A stretch of 39,599 bases of DNA. Origin: an uncultured Succinatimonas sp. (lineage in GTDB: Bacteria > Pseudomonadota > Gammaproteobacteria > Enterobacterales > Succinivibrionaceae). Positions 1 through 7,979 of this stretch are shown one piece after another. A program made the position numbers and the translations under genes. Position 1 is the first letter of the stretch. Each line of letters opens with the position of its first letter. Under the pieces are notes generated by a model that made no database searches, was not told where the DNA came from, and saw only the letters and a list, made by a program, of their open reading frames with translations. The stretch covers positions 1 to 39,599 of the forward strand of contig CALFLJ010000234.1 of NCBI GenBank assembly GCA_937880335.1. The letters are read 5' to 3'.

Positions 1-53
1 GCAGACGACTCATAATCGTTTGGTCTCCTGTTCAAGTCAGGAATGGGCCACCA
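1..53 (+). tRNA. tRNA-Ile (CAU), 3' part only
   Basis: The window opens inside a tRNA. The anticodon arm is GACGA / CTCATAA / TCGTT with anticodon CAT at 11-13. The T arm is TCCTG / TTCAAGT / CAGGA (26-42), followed by the acceptor strand ATGGGCC, discriminator A and encoded CCA at 51-53. The arm sequence around CTCATAATCG and TTGGTC resembles the minor E. coli tRNA-Ile (ileX type), whose CAU anticodon is converted to lysidine-AU by TilS, more than elongator tRNA-Met. The 5' half lies outside the window, so the D arm and full acceptor stem cannot be checked. The tRNA identity is certain; Ile2 over Met is by resemblance. Confidence 0.85.
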
Positions 54-80
54 CCTAATTATCAATTTATCCCTCCATTA

Positions 81-104
81 AATCCATAAATCCATAAATC
101 CATA
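81..104. repeat. Short tandem repeat, 8-bp unit x3
   Basis: Three exact tandem copies of AATCCATA, followed by a partial copy, lie just downstream of the tRNA. No function is visible. The copy number could vary by replication slippage. Confidence 0.8.
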
Positions 105-405
105 AATTCAAAAATATAATATATGAACATCATTATCTTATGATGTGAATTTCTTTATTCCCTAAATCTTTAACGATGTAGGCTTATCTTTATTCTTAAA
201 AAAATTATAGTAGGTAGTAAAAATTACGCTTTAACTCTACTAAATAATTTTTTTCTTAATAATTTTTATAAAGACATTGGTTTTTAGGTTCTAAATTCCA
301 GTCACCTTAGTTAACAACAAGGGTGACTTATCTCATAAAACTCTTTAATTTAATTATTTCCCTTTTTTAGGGATTTTTCTTGAGCATAATACATATGCAG
401 AGACT
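105..405. other. Non-coding AT-rich gap after the tRNA
   Basis: I see no gene here. The only structure is a hairpin at 301-327, where GTCACCTT pairs with AAGGGTGAC with one bulge and no good T tract. It could be an insertion-sequence end or a weak terminator. Confidence 0.5.
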
Positions 406-410
406 ATATT

Positions 411-1057
411 GTGACTTCAGAAGCTATTAAATGGAACATTTTATGCTATGCCGATAAGAATGGCAGAACCTATATCATTTCCCACTATAACAGGTAGGAT
501 CATTTTAAGAAACAATCTTACCTGGCTAAGCGTATTCATGCCGGCAGACTTAATGCTGATACAGGTTTAGGTTTCTTTATCCAAGAGCTTTTTTTTAGCT
601 AATCCTAATTATGTCGTGGAGCATGTACTCTATGAAAGTAATGCCTTTGTAATTAGAGCAGAGAAAAACGTTGAGGCTATAAAACACAAAGTACATGGTG
701 ATTTGTCTAAAACGCTACTTGTTCCAGACAGAGGTTATTCCTCCATTATGAATGTAAAGAAATTCATTAACTGTCATATACTCATCATAATAGGCACGTC
801 TTTAAATGCGGTTCTGTTAAAGCTACCATTGACTGCTATAAACCAAGCCTCAACGATCCTATGTTTATGAACGGCAAACCTGGGAATTTATGCAAGACAT
901 GTTGATAGTGAAAAGTGGACCTATACATAAGTAGTTATCAATGATGAGCAAAGACAGTTCTTACATCTGTATCATGATGTTGCTTTAGATGAACGTCAGA
1001 TTATCGTTTTAATGCGTGATTTACTGGATATCCTGGATGCAAAAACTCATGAGAGGT
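411..1057 (+). pseudogene. Decayed IS1634-like (DDE) transposase
   Basis: Pieces of a transposase are readable in different frames and broken by stops. The first piece, from 411, contains DKNGRTYIISHYNR, a stop, then KKQSYLAKRIHAGRLNADTG. This matches the N-terminal pattern of IS1634-type transposases (a Y/W-D-K-E-K segment, KR, IG+LDP-TGE). The second piece, 616-870, contains LLVPDRGYSS, which resembles the second catalytic Asp region (DRGY/F). The third, about 898-1057, reads NDEQRQFLHLYHDVALDE and looks like the late a-helical region. No intact DDE triad or terminal inverted repeats are evident, so it is a non-functional relic next to a tRNA gene. The family name rests on motif resemblance only. 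Confidence 0.55.
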
Positions 1058-1068
1058 GCTTAAATCAT

Positions 1069-1092
1069 AAAAAAAGGCGGGATAAACCCGCC
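1069..1092 (-). terminator. Rho-independent terminator of the alkaline phosphatase gene
   Basis: On the minus strand a GGCGGG / CCCGCC stem with loop TTTAT is followed by a run of seven T. It lies 25 nt past the alkaline phosphatase stop codon. Confidence 0.9.
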
Positions 1093-1116
1093 TAAAGTTT
1101 TCGTCGATTTTTAGAA

Positions 1117-2541
1117 TTATTTTAACTGTAAAGCATCTCGAATAGTGAAGAATAAGTCGGTCTGATCAGTTAATCCCATAACATTTAAGGCGCCAGGACC
1201 ATAAGCTGCTATACGTAATTGTGCACCTGTATGACCTGCGTCATCAAGATCCTCAGAGTTTCCGTAGCAGATTGCCATAGGCTCGCCATCTGCTGTTATA
1301 ACAGACTGAGTGTAGCCTGGGGATACTGCGTCAGGGTAAACAATCTGTGTGGCATGGGCGTGATCTGCTGTTACTAATACTAAGGTATTGCCGTCCTTCT
1401 TAGCAAAATCTAAAGCAACCTGTACAGCCTCATCTAAATCCATAGTTTCGCCAAATTGACCACAAGGATTGTTCTTGTGCGCTTGTTTATCAATAGAGGC
1501 ACCTTCAACCTGTAAGAAGAAGCCTTTTGGATTTTGACTTAAAAGTTCTATACCCTTTTGAGTCATTTGAGCTAAGGTTGGAACACTATCATTACGATCT
1601 TTGTTTATCTCGCATTTTACAGGAGGTTTTTCTAAGTTACCATGTAATGAAGCTTGAGGTCCTTTAAGGCGAATTGGCATATTGCCATCGGCAAAGAGAC
1701 CTAAGACGGGTGTATCCTGATTAGCTTTTTTAACTTCTTCTAATTCTTTGGCATTTTTAACTATAGTGTAGCCTAGTTTTTTTGCTTGATCTAATAAGGT
1801 TTTACCTGCATATTCACCTGCTACAGCCTTTTCGTTAAAGGATGCTGCACCACCACCTAAGGTTACATCTGCACGAGTCTTTAAAATTTGTTCTGAGATT
1901 GAACCTAAACCGCCTTTCTCTAATGTTTCCTCAGGGCAGAGTTTAGCTGTTGAGGATGGAGCATAGCACTTGCGGTGGCTTACGTGCGCTAACATAGCCG
2001 CAGGGGTTGCATCCTGTATTTCGGCTGTTGAAATGTCACCTGTAGCCAAGCCTGCTTTTTTTGCTAATTCAATAATACTTGTAACAGGCTTGCCATTAAC
2101 ATCTACACCTATGGCCTTATTGTATGATTTATAACCTGTAGACCAGGCAGTAGCAGAGGCGGCTGAGTCAGTAACGTAATCTGGTTTTTGATTCTTCTTA
2201 TTTAAAGAATAGTGGGTGTATTGACCTGAGAATGGGAGTGCATCTAAGCCTTTAAAAGCTCCGCCTGCACCATGAGCAAAGTTACGGGCAGCTGTTATCT
2301 CGCTATCACCCATACCATCACCAATCAATAAAATAACATTTTTTGCATGCTTTTTGTTAGCAAGTTCAATCTGGTCTTTATACATTGTGACCATATCACC
2401 TTTTACGCGTCTAGCTCCACCTTGAGCGGTAAGATCTCCTGCTGCAACTCTATTGTAAACATCAATATTATTTCCAGTTGCACAAGCGGAGGTTGCTAAG
2501 GTAATACCTAAAGCTAAAGCAGTCAGCGTAGATTTTTTCAT
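1117..2541 (-). CDS. phoA: Alkaline phosphatase PhoA
   Basis: Hydrolyses phosphate monoesters in the periplasm to supply inorganic phosphate. All active-site groups of the E. coli enzyme have visible counterparts: GDGMGDSEI (metal Asp), the DSAASATAW nucleophile serine, TAEIQDATPAAMLAHVSHRK (Thr metal ligand plus a His/Lys-type region), VEGASIDKQAH (Glu, Asp and His metal ligands), TADHAHAT (Asp-His) and DAGHTGAQ (His). The 474 residues match the family. The N-terminus is an export signal ending LATSAC, an imperfect lipobox, so it could be a lipoprotein or be cut by signal peptidase I. The start is supported by GGAG six bases before ATG. It is monocistronic with its own terminator. I see no convincing Pho box. 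Confidence 0.96.
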   Translation of the reverse strand: MKKSTLTALALGITLATSACATGNNIDVYNRVAAGDLTAQGGARRVKGDMVTMYKDQIELANKKHAKNVILLIGDGMGDSEITAARNFAHGAGGAFKGLDALPFSGQYTHYSLNKKNQKPDYVTDSAASATAWSTGYKSYNKAIGVDVNGKPVTSIIELAKKAGLATGDISTAEIQDATPAAMLAHVSHRKCYAPSSTAKLCPEETLEKGGLGSISEQILKTRADVTLGGGAASFNEKAVAGEYAGKTLLDQAKKLGYTIVKNAKELEEVKKANQDTPVLGLFADGNMPIRLKGPQASLHGNLEKPPVKCEINKDRNDSVPTLAQMTQKGIELLSQNPKGFFLQVEGASIDKQAHKNNPCGQFGETMDLDEAVQVALDFAKKDGNTLVLVTADHAHATQIVYPDAVSPGYTQSVITADGEPMAICYGNSEDLDDAGHTGAQLRIAAYGPGALNVMGLTDQTDLFFTIRDALQLK

Positions 2542-2655
2542 TTATTTCTCCAATATGGGATTATCTGTATTCTTACTACGCTGTTAAATTTACTTGTTGA
2601 TTGTTAATGATAAAACTATTGAATGTTAAATTTTTGTAATGAGACTGGGATTGTT

Positions 2656-2704
2656 AAAAAATCCCAAAAATGAACTGTACTTATTATCATTTTGTGGGAT
2701 TTTT
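2656..2704 (-). terminator. Long hairpin terminator, probably bidirectional
   Basis: Arms at 2656-2673 and 2687-2704 (AAAAATCCCA-AAAATGA against TCATTTTGTGGGATTTTT) pair almost fully, with one bulged base and a loop of about 13 nt. Each arm ends in TGGGATTTTT when read outwards, so it could work on either strand. Its position 35 nt past the lipoprotein stop codon favours terminating that gene. Confidence 0.7.
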
Positions 2705-2738
2705 CATATTTATGGTTCAAAATAGCTTTAAAAAAGGA

Positions 2739-3287
2739 TTATCTATTAGAAGTTAAACCTTTTTTTATTTTGTTATAGGTACTAGGGCAGTCTGTAGATT
2801 TATTTTGCTTTAGGGTTTTATATGCTCCGTTTTGGTAGAGCTGAATCTCCGTACCATGACTACCACCTGAGATTAAACGGACTTTTTTACCTAAAGAAAG
2901 TTTGCAGTTAAAGTAGGTATCAACAATCATTGGACCGTTTTCAGAATCTATAGTCATACGTACACCATCTTGACGATTAGCGTAAGATGAACCTGCTGCA
3001 CCTGCAAGACCTCCTAATGAAGCCCCAATCCAAGCTCCGGTTGAATCATCAGCAATAATTCCACCTAAAAGAGCTCCTCCCATAGCACCTAATACTGCAT
3101 TTCCTGCAGAGTTATATTCATTTGTATTTACATCAGCAAGTTCAAGTCCTGTAATGGTCCCACTGTAATAAGTGGAAACTTGACCTACATTAGATTGATA
3201 ATTAGTGCAGGCGCTTAAGGTAAAAATGCTCAGACCCAGAGCTAAAGAGGAGATCGTTAACGATTTATATTTGCAAGATACTGTCAT
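2739..3287 (-). CDS. Glycine-zipper outer-membrane lipoprotein, SlyB/PcpY-like
   Basis: Probable envelope lipoprotein of the SlyB type, which sits in the outer membrane and helps envelope integrity. The signal peptide ends in the lipobox LSAC, giving a lipidated Cys near residue 27. The mature part starts with a stretch resembling the SlyB signature (a tyrosine-rich segment, then GTITGLELADV) and continues into a glycine zipper (GAMGGALLGGIIADD, then GASLGGLAGAAGSS) in two short hydrophobic helices. The C-terminal 70 residues look like a small beta domain. Length 182 is slightly above typical SlyB (about 155). An AAGGAAG box precedes the ATG. The exact family member is uncertain. Confidence 0.85.
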   Translation of the reverse strand: MTVSCKYKSLTISSLALGLSIFTLSACTNYQSNVGQVSTYYSGTITGLELADVNTNEYNSAGNAVLGAMGGALLGGIIADDSTGAWIGASLGGLAGAAGSSYANRQDGVRMTIDSENGPMIVDTYFNCKLSLGKKVRLISGGSHGTEIQLYQNGAYKTLKQNKSTDCPSTYNKIKKGLTSNR

Positions 3288-3345
3288 TTATACCACTTCC
3301 TTAAAAAGTTCCAGCTTAAAGCATAAAGCAGGATTTGATCCTAGG

Positions 3346-3374
3346 TTATAATCTTAGCCTCTAATCCTTATAAT
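3346..3374 (+). promoter_or_regulatory. Candidate promoter for the RNA methyltransferase gene
   Basis: A perfect TATAAT at 3369-3374 lies about 48 nt before the chosen start, with a weak -35 (TTATAA) 17 bp upstream. A second TATAAT at 3347-3352 is also present. The AT-rich background makes chance hits common. Confidence 0.35.
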
Positions 3375-3421
3375 AGAATTAGGATTTTTTTATTGTAGTC
3401 TTTATTTTGAGTTTTTTTAAT

Positions 3422-4765
3422 ATGGATGAGAATATTGTTGAATTGGTTGTAAATTCTTTATCAGATAAAGGCGAGGGAATTGCCTTTTATAACGATAATC
3501 TTGTCTTTATACAAAATACCTTAGTAGGAGAGCGCGTAAAAGTAAGACTTGGAGACTGTTTTGCTATAGGTTCAAAGCGCAGGCCAGGATATTTGATTGA
3601 GATTTTAGAAAAAAGTCCTGATAGAGCTTTAGACAGTCAGGCAACGTTATTAGGAGGCACTTGCGTTTATGGCAATTTAAAGTATAAGACCACATTAAAA
3701 ATTAAGCAGGAGTTAATTTTTAAAGCGTTAAAGGAGATTGGATGTACTGTAAGTGTCCCAGAAGTTGAGGCCTCAAACATTAAATATCCTTGTCGTAATA
3801 AATCTATCCGATTCTTTGGTAAAAAAGATAATGTTCTTATTCAAGGATACTATAAGCCTCGTACACATTATGTAGAAGAGTGTACACAATGCATTTTAGA
3901 GCCTAAATGGTTTTCCATATTCGCACAAGACTTATGTTGTGTTTTAGGAGATTTTTCTTTAGAACCTTATGATGAGATAAGAAAGGTTGGATGCTTACGT
4001 TCTTTGATGATGCGAGATTGTGGTAAAGAGGAACGTCTTTGCGTATTAGTGGTTGCAGAACCCTTATCTTTCGAGGTTGAGAGTGCTTTTAGTCAATTAG
4101 CTGAAGACTATAATGTTAAGGCTTGCTTTATTTGTTTTAATAATCAAGAAGGGAATGCGATTATAAGAGGGGAAATAAAATCTTTAGGTGAAAATGATTT
4201 TATTAAGACTAATTATTTTGGCTATGATTTTTCAGTAGGACCTTTAACTTTTTTACAAGTCAATTATGAAATTGCTAGAAATATTTATGACAAAGCTATA
4301 GCCTTTTGTAAAACAAGTCCGATTAAAGGTGATGCTTTAGATTTATGTTCTGGTATTGGCACTATGACCTTAGGTTTAAGCAAGTACTTTGCTCATGTAA
4401 CCGGTATTGAAATTGTAGAGCAATCTGTTGAAGCCGCAAGAAAAAATGCTAAGCAAAATCATGTCGATAATGTAAGCTTTGTTGCAGGTGATCTAAAGGA
4501 AAAGCTTTCTTTATATGTAAATAAAAATATCTCGGCTTTAATTGCAGATCCTTCGCGCGTTGGACTTGGAGATGAGGTTTGTGAGGAGTTTTTAAAACTC
4601 AAAAAAGGAGCCCATTTAAGTCTTATTTTCTGCGAGCTTAAAGCTTTAAAGAGAGATTGTCGTAAGCTATTAAGCTTAGGCTTTAAGATTAAAGAAGTAA
4701 GAGGATTTGATATGTTTCCATTTACAAACCATGTAGAAACATTGGTTTTAATGGAGAGGGTATAA
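3422..4765 (+). CDS. RlmD/RumA-family RNA (uracil-C5) methyltransferase
   Basis: SAM-dependent m5U methyltransferase; the closest E. coli counterpart, RlmD, modifies U1939 of 23S rRNA. An N-terminal TRAM domain (first 60 residues) is followed by a central domain and a Rossmann methyltransferase domain with DLCSGIGTMTLGLS (SAM binding), IADPSRVGLG (DPxRxG motif) and IFCELKALKRD, where Cys is the predicted catalytic nucleophile. It ends FDMFPFTNHVETLVLMER, typical of the family. Oddly, the four-cysteine Fe-S motif of RlmD is mostly lost: only GGTC remains of the first three, with another Cys in YVEECTQC. I chose ATG 3422 over an upstream in-frame TTG (3407) because neither has a strong ribosome site and ATG fits the TRAM start. 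The RNA target is inferred. Confidence 0.85.
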   Translation: MDENIVELVVNSLSDKGEGIAFYNDNLVFIQNTLVGERVKVRLGDCFAIGSKRRPGYLIEILEKSPDRALDSQATLLGGTCVYGNLKYKTTLKIKQELIFKALKEIGCTVSVPEVEASNIKYPCRNKSIRFFGKKDNVLIQGYYKPRTHYVEECTQCILEPKWFSIFAQDLCCVLGDFSLEPYDEIRKVGCLRSLMMRDCGKEERLCVLVVAEPLSFEVESAFSQLAEDYNVKACFICFNNQEGNAIIRGEIKSLGENDFIKTNYFGYDFSVGPLTFLQVNYEIARNIYDKAIAFCKTSPIKGDALDLCSGIGTMTLGLSKYFAHVTGIEIVEQSVEAARKNAKQNHVDNVSFVAGDLKEKLSLYVNKNISALIADPSRVGLGDEVCEEFLKLKKGAHLSLIFCELKALKRDCRKLLSLGFKIKEVRGFDMFPFTNHVETLVLMERV

Positions 4766-4767
4766 AG

Positions 4768-4792
4768 AAGTGGTAGCTTAAAGCTACCACTT
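4768..4792. terminator. Convergent bidirectional hairpin
   Basis: A perfect 12-bp stem AAGTGGTAGCTT / AAGCTACCACTT with a one-base centre lies between the converging methyltransferase and pyrI genes. The T tracts are short and impure on both sides. Confidence 0.7.
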
Positions 4793-4799
4793 AAAAATT

Positions 4800-5291
4800 T
4801 TAAGACTCAAGTCCGTTATGCTCAAGCACAATGTCTCTTTCAAAGACTTTTTCACAATAATGGCAACGCATTAAAATGGTATCGCCTTCTTTTGAAATCT
4901 TAAAACGAGGTGTTGCATCTTTTTCTACGTTAGTAATGCAGTTACTATTAGGACAGGCGAATACGCCTACAGTCTCACGAGGCAAACGTAATTTATATTT
5001 ATCAACTACTTTAAAATCACTAATTTGATTGATTGTTGCGTTTGGGGCGAGAATAGCTAATTGCTCAGTTTCTGCAGGAGAAAAAACTACATTGGCAATT
5101 TTAATGATATCTTTCTTGCCCATATCGCCTGAACGTAGGTTAAATCCTACGGTAAGCTGATTATTACGACTTAAAAATTTAAACATACGCAGGATATTGA
5201 TAGCCTGACCTGGAGCTATGTGATCAATTACAGTTCCATTGGCAATGGCTTCAACCATGAGCTTTTCTTTATTTTCAGCATTTAAAGTCAT
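4800..5291 (-). CDS. pyrI: Aspartate carbamoyltransferase regulatory chain PyrI
   Basis: Regulatory subunit of aspartate transcarbamoylase, which binds ATP/CTP/UTP and controls the first committed step of pyrimidine synthesis. The N-terminal allosteric domain carries VEAIANGTVIDHIAPGQA and LNLRSGDMGKKDII-like stretches matching the nucleotide-binding site. The C-terminal zinc domain has the four ligands as CPNSNC and CHYC (residues about 110-142). It has the usual length (163 residues against about 153). It lies 5 bp after pyrB on the minus strand, the usual enterobacterial pyrBI order, so it is co-transcribed and assembled with PyrB as a 6:6 complex. Confidence 0.97.
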   Translation of the reverse strand: MTLNAENKEKLMVEAIANGTVIDHIAPGQAINILRMFKFLSRNNQLTVGFNLRSGDMGKKDIIKIANVVFSPAETEQLAILAPNATINQISDFKVVDKYKLRLPRETVGVFACPNSNCITNVEKDATPRFKISKEGDTILMRCHYCEKVFERDIVLEHNGLES

Positions 5292-5296
5292 AGTGC

Positions 5297-6220
5297 TTAT
5301 ATCTCCTTGTTTAAAACCAATGCTAAGAGGGCCTCTCGGGCATAAACACCGTTAGCTGCCTGTTTAAAATAGTAAGCATGAGGACTTGCATCGACACTAG
5401 AAACGATTTCATCAATTCTTGGTAGAGGATGTAAGATCTTCATATTTTCCTTGGCATCAACTAAATACTCTGGAGTTAAGATGAACTTACTCTTTAGGTG
5501 CTGATACTCTGTTTCATCAAAGCGCTCTTTTTGGACACGAGTCATATACAGAATATCAATCTTAGGCATAACCTCCTCAAGGTTATTGTGAATAGAGTAT
5601 TTGATACCATGAGCGTCTAAATCCTTTAAGATATAATCAGGCATAGCTAAGGATTCAGGGGAAACAAAGTAAATTCTAGCGTTATATAAGGACAAAGCTT
5701 CAGCAAGGGAGTGGACAGTGCGTCCATATTTAAGATCGCCTACGAATGCAATGCTTATTTCTTCAAGGCGACCTTGGGTCTCATAAATACTAAAGAGATC
5801 AAGCATAGTCTGTGATGGGTGTTGATTAGAACCATCGCCGGCATTGATTACAGGAACCGGGGAAAGATCTGCTGCAAGTCTTGCAGCACCTTCGCGGTTG
5901 TGGCGGATTACTAAGGCATCAGTATAAGAGGTGATGATGCGCATAGAATCTATAAAAGTTTCGCCTTTTTTACCTAATGATGTATTAGAAGCATCAGAGA
6001 AGCCAATAACACGTCCACCTAAACGCTGAATAGCAGTTTCAAAGGAAAGTCTGGTGCGAGTTGAGCCTTCAAAAAAGGTAACACCAATAAGTTTATTTTT
6101 TAATAGGTCGTTACGCGGGTTAGCTTTGAGTTCACGTGCGGTTTTAAGCACCAACTCAATATGATCTTTGGAGAATTCAGAAATGGAGATAATGTCTTTC
6201 TGAAATAGAGGATTTGTCAT
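5297..6220 (-). CDS. pyrB: Aspartate carbamoyltransferase catalytic chain PyrB
   Basis: Condenses carbamoyl phosphate with aspartate to N-carbamoyl-aspartate in pyrimidine synthesis. Visible motifs are FEGSTRTRLSFE (carbamoyl-phosphate loop), SLGKKGET (80s loop with the catalytic Lys), GDGSNQHPSQTMLDL (His/Gln region), VGDLKYGRTVHSL (aspartate domain) and LHPLPRIDEI. The start is placed at the ATG giving MTNPLFQKDI, because AAGGGA stands 7 nt upstream and the E. coli protein starts MANPLYQKHI. A GTG six codons further up (6238) lacks such support. It leads the pyrBI operon; the leader carries a 5' hairpin. Confidence 0.97.
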   Translation of the reverse strand: MTNPLFQKDIISISEFSKDHIELVLKTARELKANPRNDLLKNKLIGVTFFEGSTRTRLSFETAIQRLGGRVIGFSDASNTSLGKKGETFIDSMRIITSYTDALVIRHNREGAARLAADLSPVPVINAGDGSNQHPSQTMLDLFSIYETQGRLEEISIAFVGDLKYGRTVHSLAEALSLYNARIYFVSPESLAMPDYILKDLDAHGIKYSIHNNLEEVMPKIDILYMTRVQKERFDETEYQHLKSKFILTPEYLVDAKENMKILHPLPRIDEIVSSVDASPHAYYFKQAANGVYAREALLALVLNKEI

Positions 6221-6271
6221 ATATTGGTCCCTTGTCACTGAAAATTTAACAGTTGGAACGGGACGCTTCGC

Positions 6272-6310
6272 TTTTCAGGAGCGATTGCGTTTTACGCTGT
6301 TCCTGAAAAC
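6272..6310 (-). promoter_or_regulatory. Palindromic leader hairpin upstream of pyrBI
   Basis: An imperfect palindrome with outer arms TTTTCAGGA / TCCTGAAAA and an inner GCG / CGC pair lies 50-90 nt before pyrB. There is no T tract, so it is not a simple terminator. It could be a 5' mRNA stabiliser, a regulatory leader or a REP-like element. Confidence 0.5.
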
Positions 6311-6313
6311 TAA

Positions 6314-6319
6314 ATTATA
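6314..6319 (-). promoter_or_regulatory. Candidate -10 box for pyrBI
   Basis: A perfect TATAAT on the minus strand just upstream of the hairpin. No good -35 is visible at 16-18 bp. It would start the transcript at or just before the palindrome. Confidence 0.4.
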
Positions 6320-6598
6320 CACGAATTAAAACTAAAGGGAGGAAATTTTGCAAGCTATTAAATTTAAAAAAAATACGAATTTATGGAAAAATTTCTTTTA
6401 GAAGTTAAGATCTTATTTATAGCTTTAAACTACGATAGTTTTATAATTTAGTAATTTTTAAATATGGGCTTGTAATTTTTATTTATGTTTATTTTTTATT
6501 TTATTCGTTTAAATAAAATATTTTCTTTGGAAACCCAAAATGTTAACCTGTTCTAAACTTTCAAATTTTTTATGCCAGAAAAAAATTTAAAAATTTTC

Positions 6599-6626
6599 TT
6601 TACATTTAAATATTTTGTGGCATAAT
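6599..6626 (+). promoter_or_regulatory. Promoter of tRNA-Trp
   Basis: TTTACA (6599-6604) and CATAAT (6621-6626) are each one base from consensus and are separated by 16 bp, placing the start about 10 nt before the tRNA. Confidence 0.65.
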
Positions 6627-6641
6627 AGTTTCACTTTTTAC

Positions 6642-6717
6642 AGGGGCATAGTTCTAATGGTAGAACAGCGGTCTCCAAAACCGACGGTTGAGAGTTCGAG
6701 TCTTTCTGCCCCTGCCA
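6642..6717 (+). tRNA. tRNA-Trp (CCA)
   Basis: A complete 76-nt cloverleaf: acceptor AGGGGCA / TGCCCCT, anticodon loop CTCCAAA with CCA at 6675-6677, T arm ending GAGTTCGAGTCTTTC, discriminator G and encoded CCA. It closely follows E. coli tRNA-Trp. It is a single tRNA between pyrBI and the AraC-type regulator, with no clear terminator downstream. Confidence 0.97.
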
Positions 6718-6779
6718 CGTCAAATGCATCTCCAAAAATCCAAAATCAATTTTTAATTCTATTCATTAATTTTTCTGTT

Positions 6780-7979
6780 TTATTCTACCTTTTCTACTCT
6801 GTCTCTGTATCTTTTAGGTGTGATTTTATATTTGTCTTTAAAAGCCTTAATAAAGTAGCTTTGAGATTTGAAGCCTGTTAAAGAAGCAATCTCGTAAATT
6901 TGTCTATCAGAACCATCAAGTAAAATTAAAGCCTGATTAAGTCTTATATTTAATAGATATTTTTTAATGCTAAGACCTGTTTTTTTCTTAAACATCCTTT
7001 CGATATAGGCATCAGACAATTTTAGAATCTTAGCAATATCTTTTATATAAATTTTTTTATAAAAGTTTTTATTTATAAACTCAGATATTGTTTTTACAAT
7101 TTTGTTGTCACTATATAACGATTTTTGGTTTTGTTTTACTAGGGAACAAAACTCAAATGCACATTGTCTGTATAGAGTTTCTGCCTCTTGCGAGGTTTTT
7201 GCTTGTTCTACCTGTAAAATATAACCATCTGAGATCACAAAACCTAATTCAGCACTAATGCCAGCGTCAATGGCGGCTCTTGATGCAATAGTTATATCTA
7301 CAATTGCTAGTTTTTTTTGTGATCTTAGAAGGTCATTGGCAATAACACCTCTTTTCCCTACAAAAGGAGTGTCTAAAGCTTCTTTTAAGGCCTCACTATC
7401 ACCTTGTTTTATAGCTTGTCGTATTTTTAATTCATAACTTACATCATTATGAGGAGTAGTGTTTTCTACACTCCTTATAAGAACATTTGCTACCTGTTGA
7501 CGAGTCTCTTCTTTTATTATTGTTAATTTTTCACAATCTATTAGATTTTGAAGCTCAACCTCCTTATTGTAGAGTGCTTTATATATTAGAGATAAGGTTG
7601 AGAGGACTGAATACTTACTACAGCGACTTATGGGGCGAACCTTTGCTTTATGTTTTAGGGCATTAAACTTTACGTGATCGGTAAGTTTTTCCTTTGAATC
7701 AATTAAAGGTCCTACTATAACAAACTCTTTTTTTCTTCCTATCAAAACTGCGTAAAATACAATAGGCCCATCATACTTTAAATAGAGCTTTCTTACATGG
7801 TTAAAAGATTCTTTTGCTATATCTTTTAAAAGATCTTCATCGCATGAAATAGGATCATATCTCTCATCAAAATCGTAAAAGTGTTTAATAAGTTTAAGAT
7901 CCTTTGAATAGATACTAACGGGCACATTCAGAATGCCAACTAAATCTTTTATGTAAGATGAAAGAGGTATGTTGATCAT
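6780..7979 (-). CDS. AraC-family transcriptional regulator
   Basis: DNA-binding regulator with an AraC-type C-terminal domain (last 100 residues). The first helix-turn-helix is around IKDIAKILKLSDAYIERMFKKK and the second is in YEIASLTGFKSQSYFIKAFK, followed by the family ending ITPKRYR. The N-terminal 270 residues form an uncharacterised sensing region, soluble and without membrane segments. It is divergent from the nucleoside hydrolase and MFS genes, so it probably controls them in response to a nucleoside or related metabolite. Paired 11-bp direct repeats in the shared promoter region are candidate binding sites. The effector is not deducible from sequence. Confidence 0.88.
   Translation of the reverse strand: MINIPLSSYIKDLVGILNVPVSIYSKDLKLIKHFYDFDERYDPISCDEDLLKDIAKESFNHVRKLYLKYDGPIVFYAVLIGRKKEFVIVGPLIDSKEKLTDHVKFNALKHKAKVRPISRCSKYSVLSTLSLIYKALYNKEVELQNLIDCEKLTIIKEETRQQVANVLIRSVENTTPHNDVSYELKIRQAIKQGDSEALKEALDTPFVGKRGVIANDLLRSQKKLAIVDITIASRAAIDAGISAELGFVISDGYILQVEQAKTSQEAETLYRQCAFEFCSLVKQNQKSLYSDNKIVKTISEFINKNFYKKIYIKDIAKILKLSDAYIERMFKKKTGLSIKKYLLNIRLNQALILLDGSDRQIYEIASLTGFKSQSYFIKAFKDKYKITPKRYRDRVEKVE

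Noticed and set aside
360..380. Terminator hairpin CCCT-N5-AGGG with T run
   Set aside because: A four-pair stem in AT-rich DNA is too weak, and no intact gene ends here.
6719..6740. Second tRNA-like anticodon arm after tRNA-Trp
   Set aside because: ATCTCCAAAAATCC echoes the anticodon arm, but no acceptor, D or T arms surround it.
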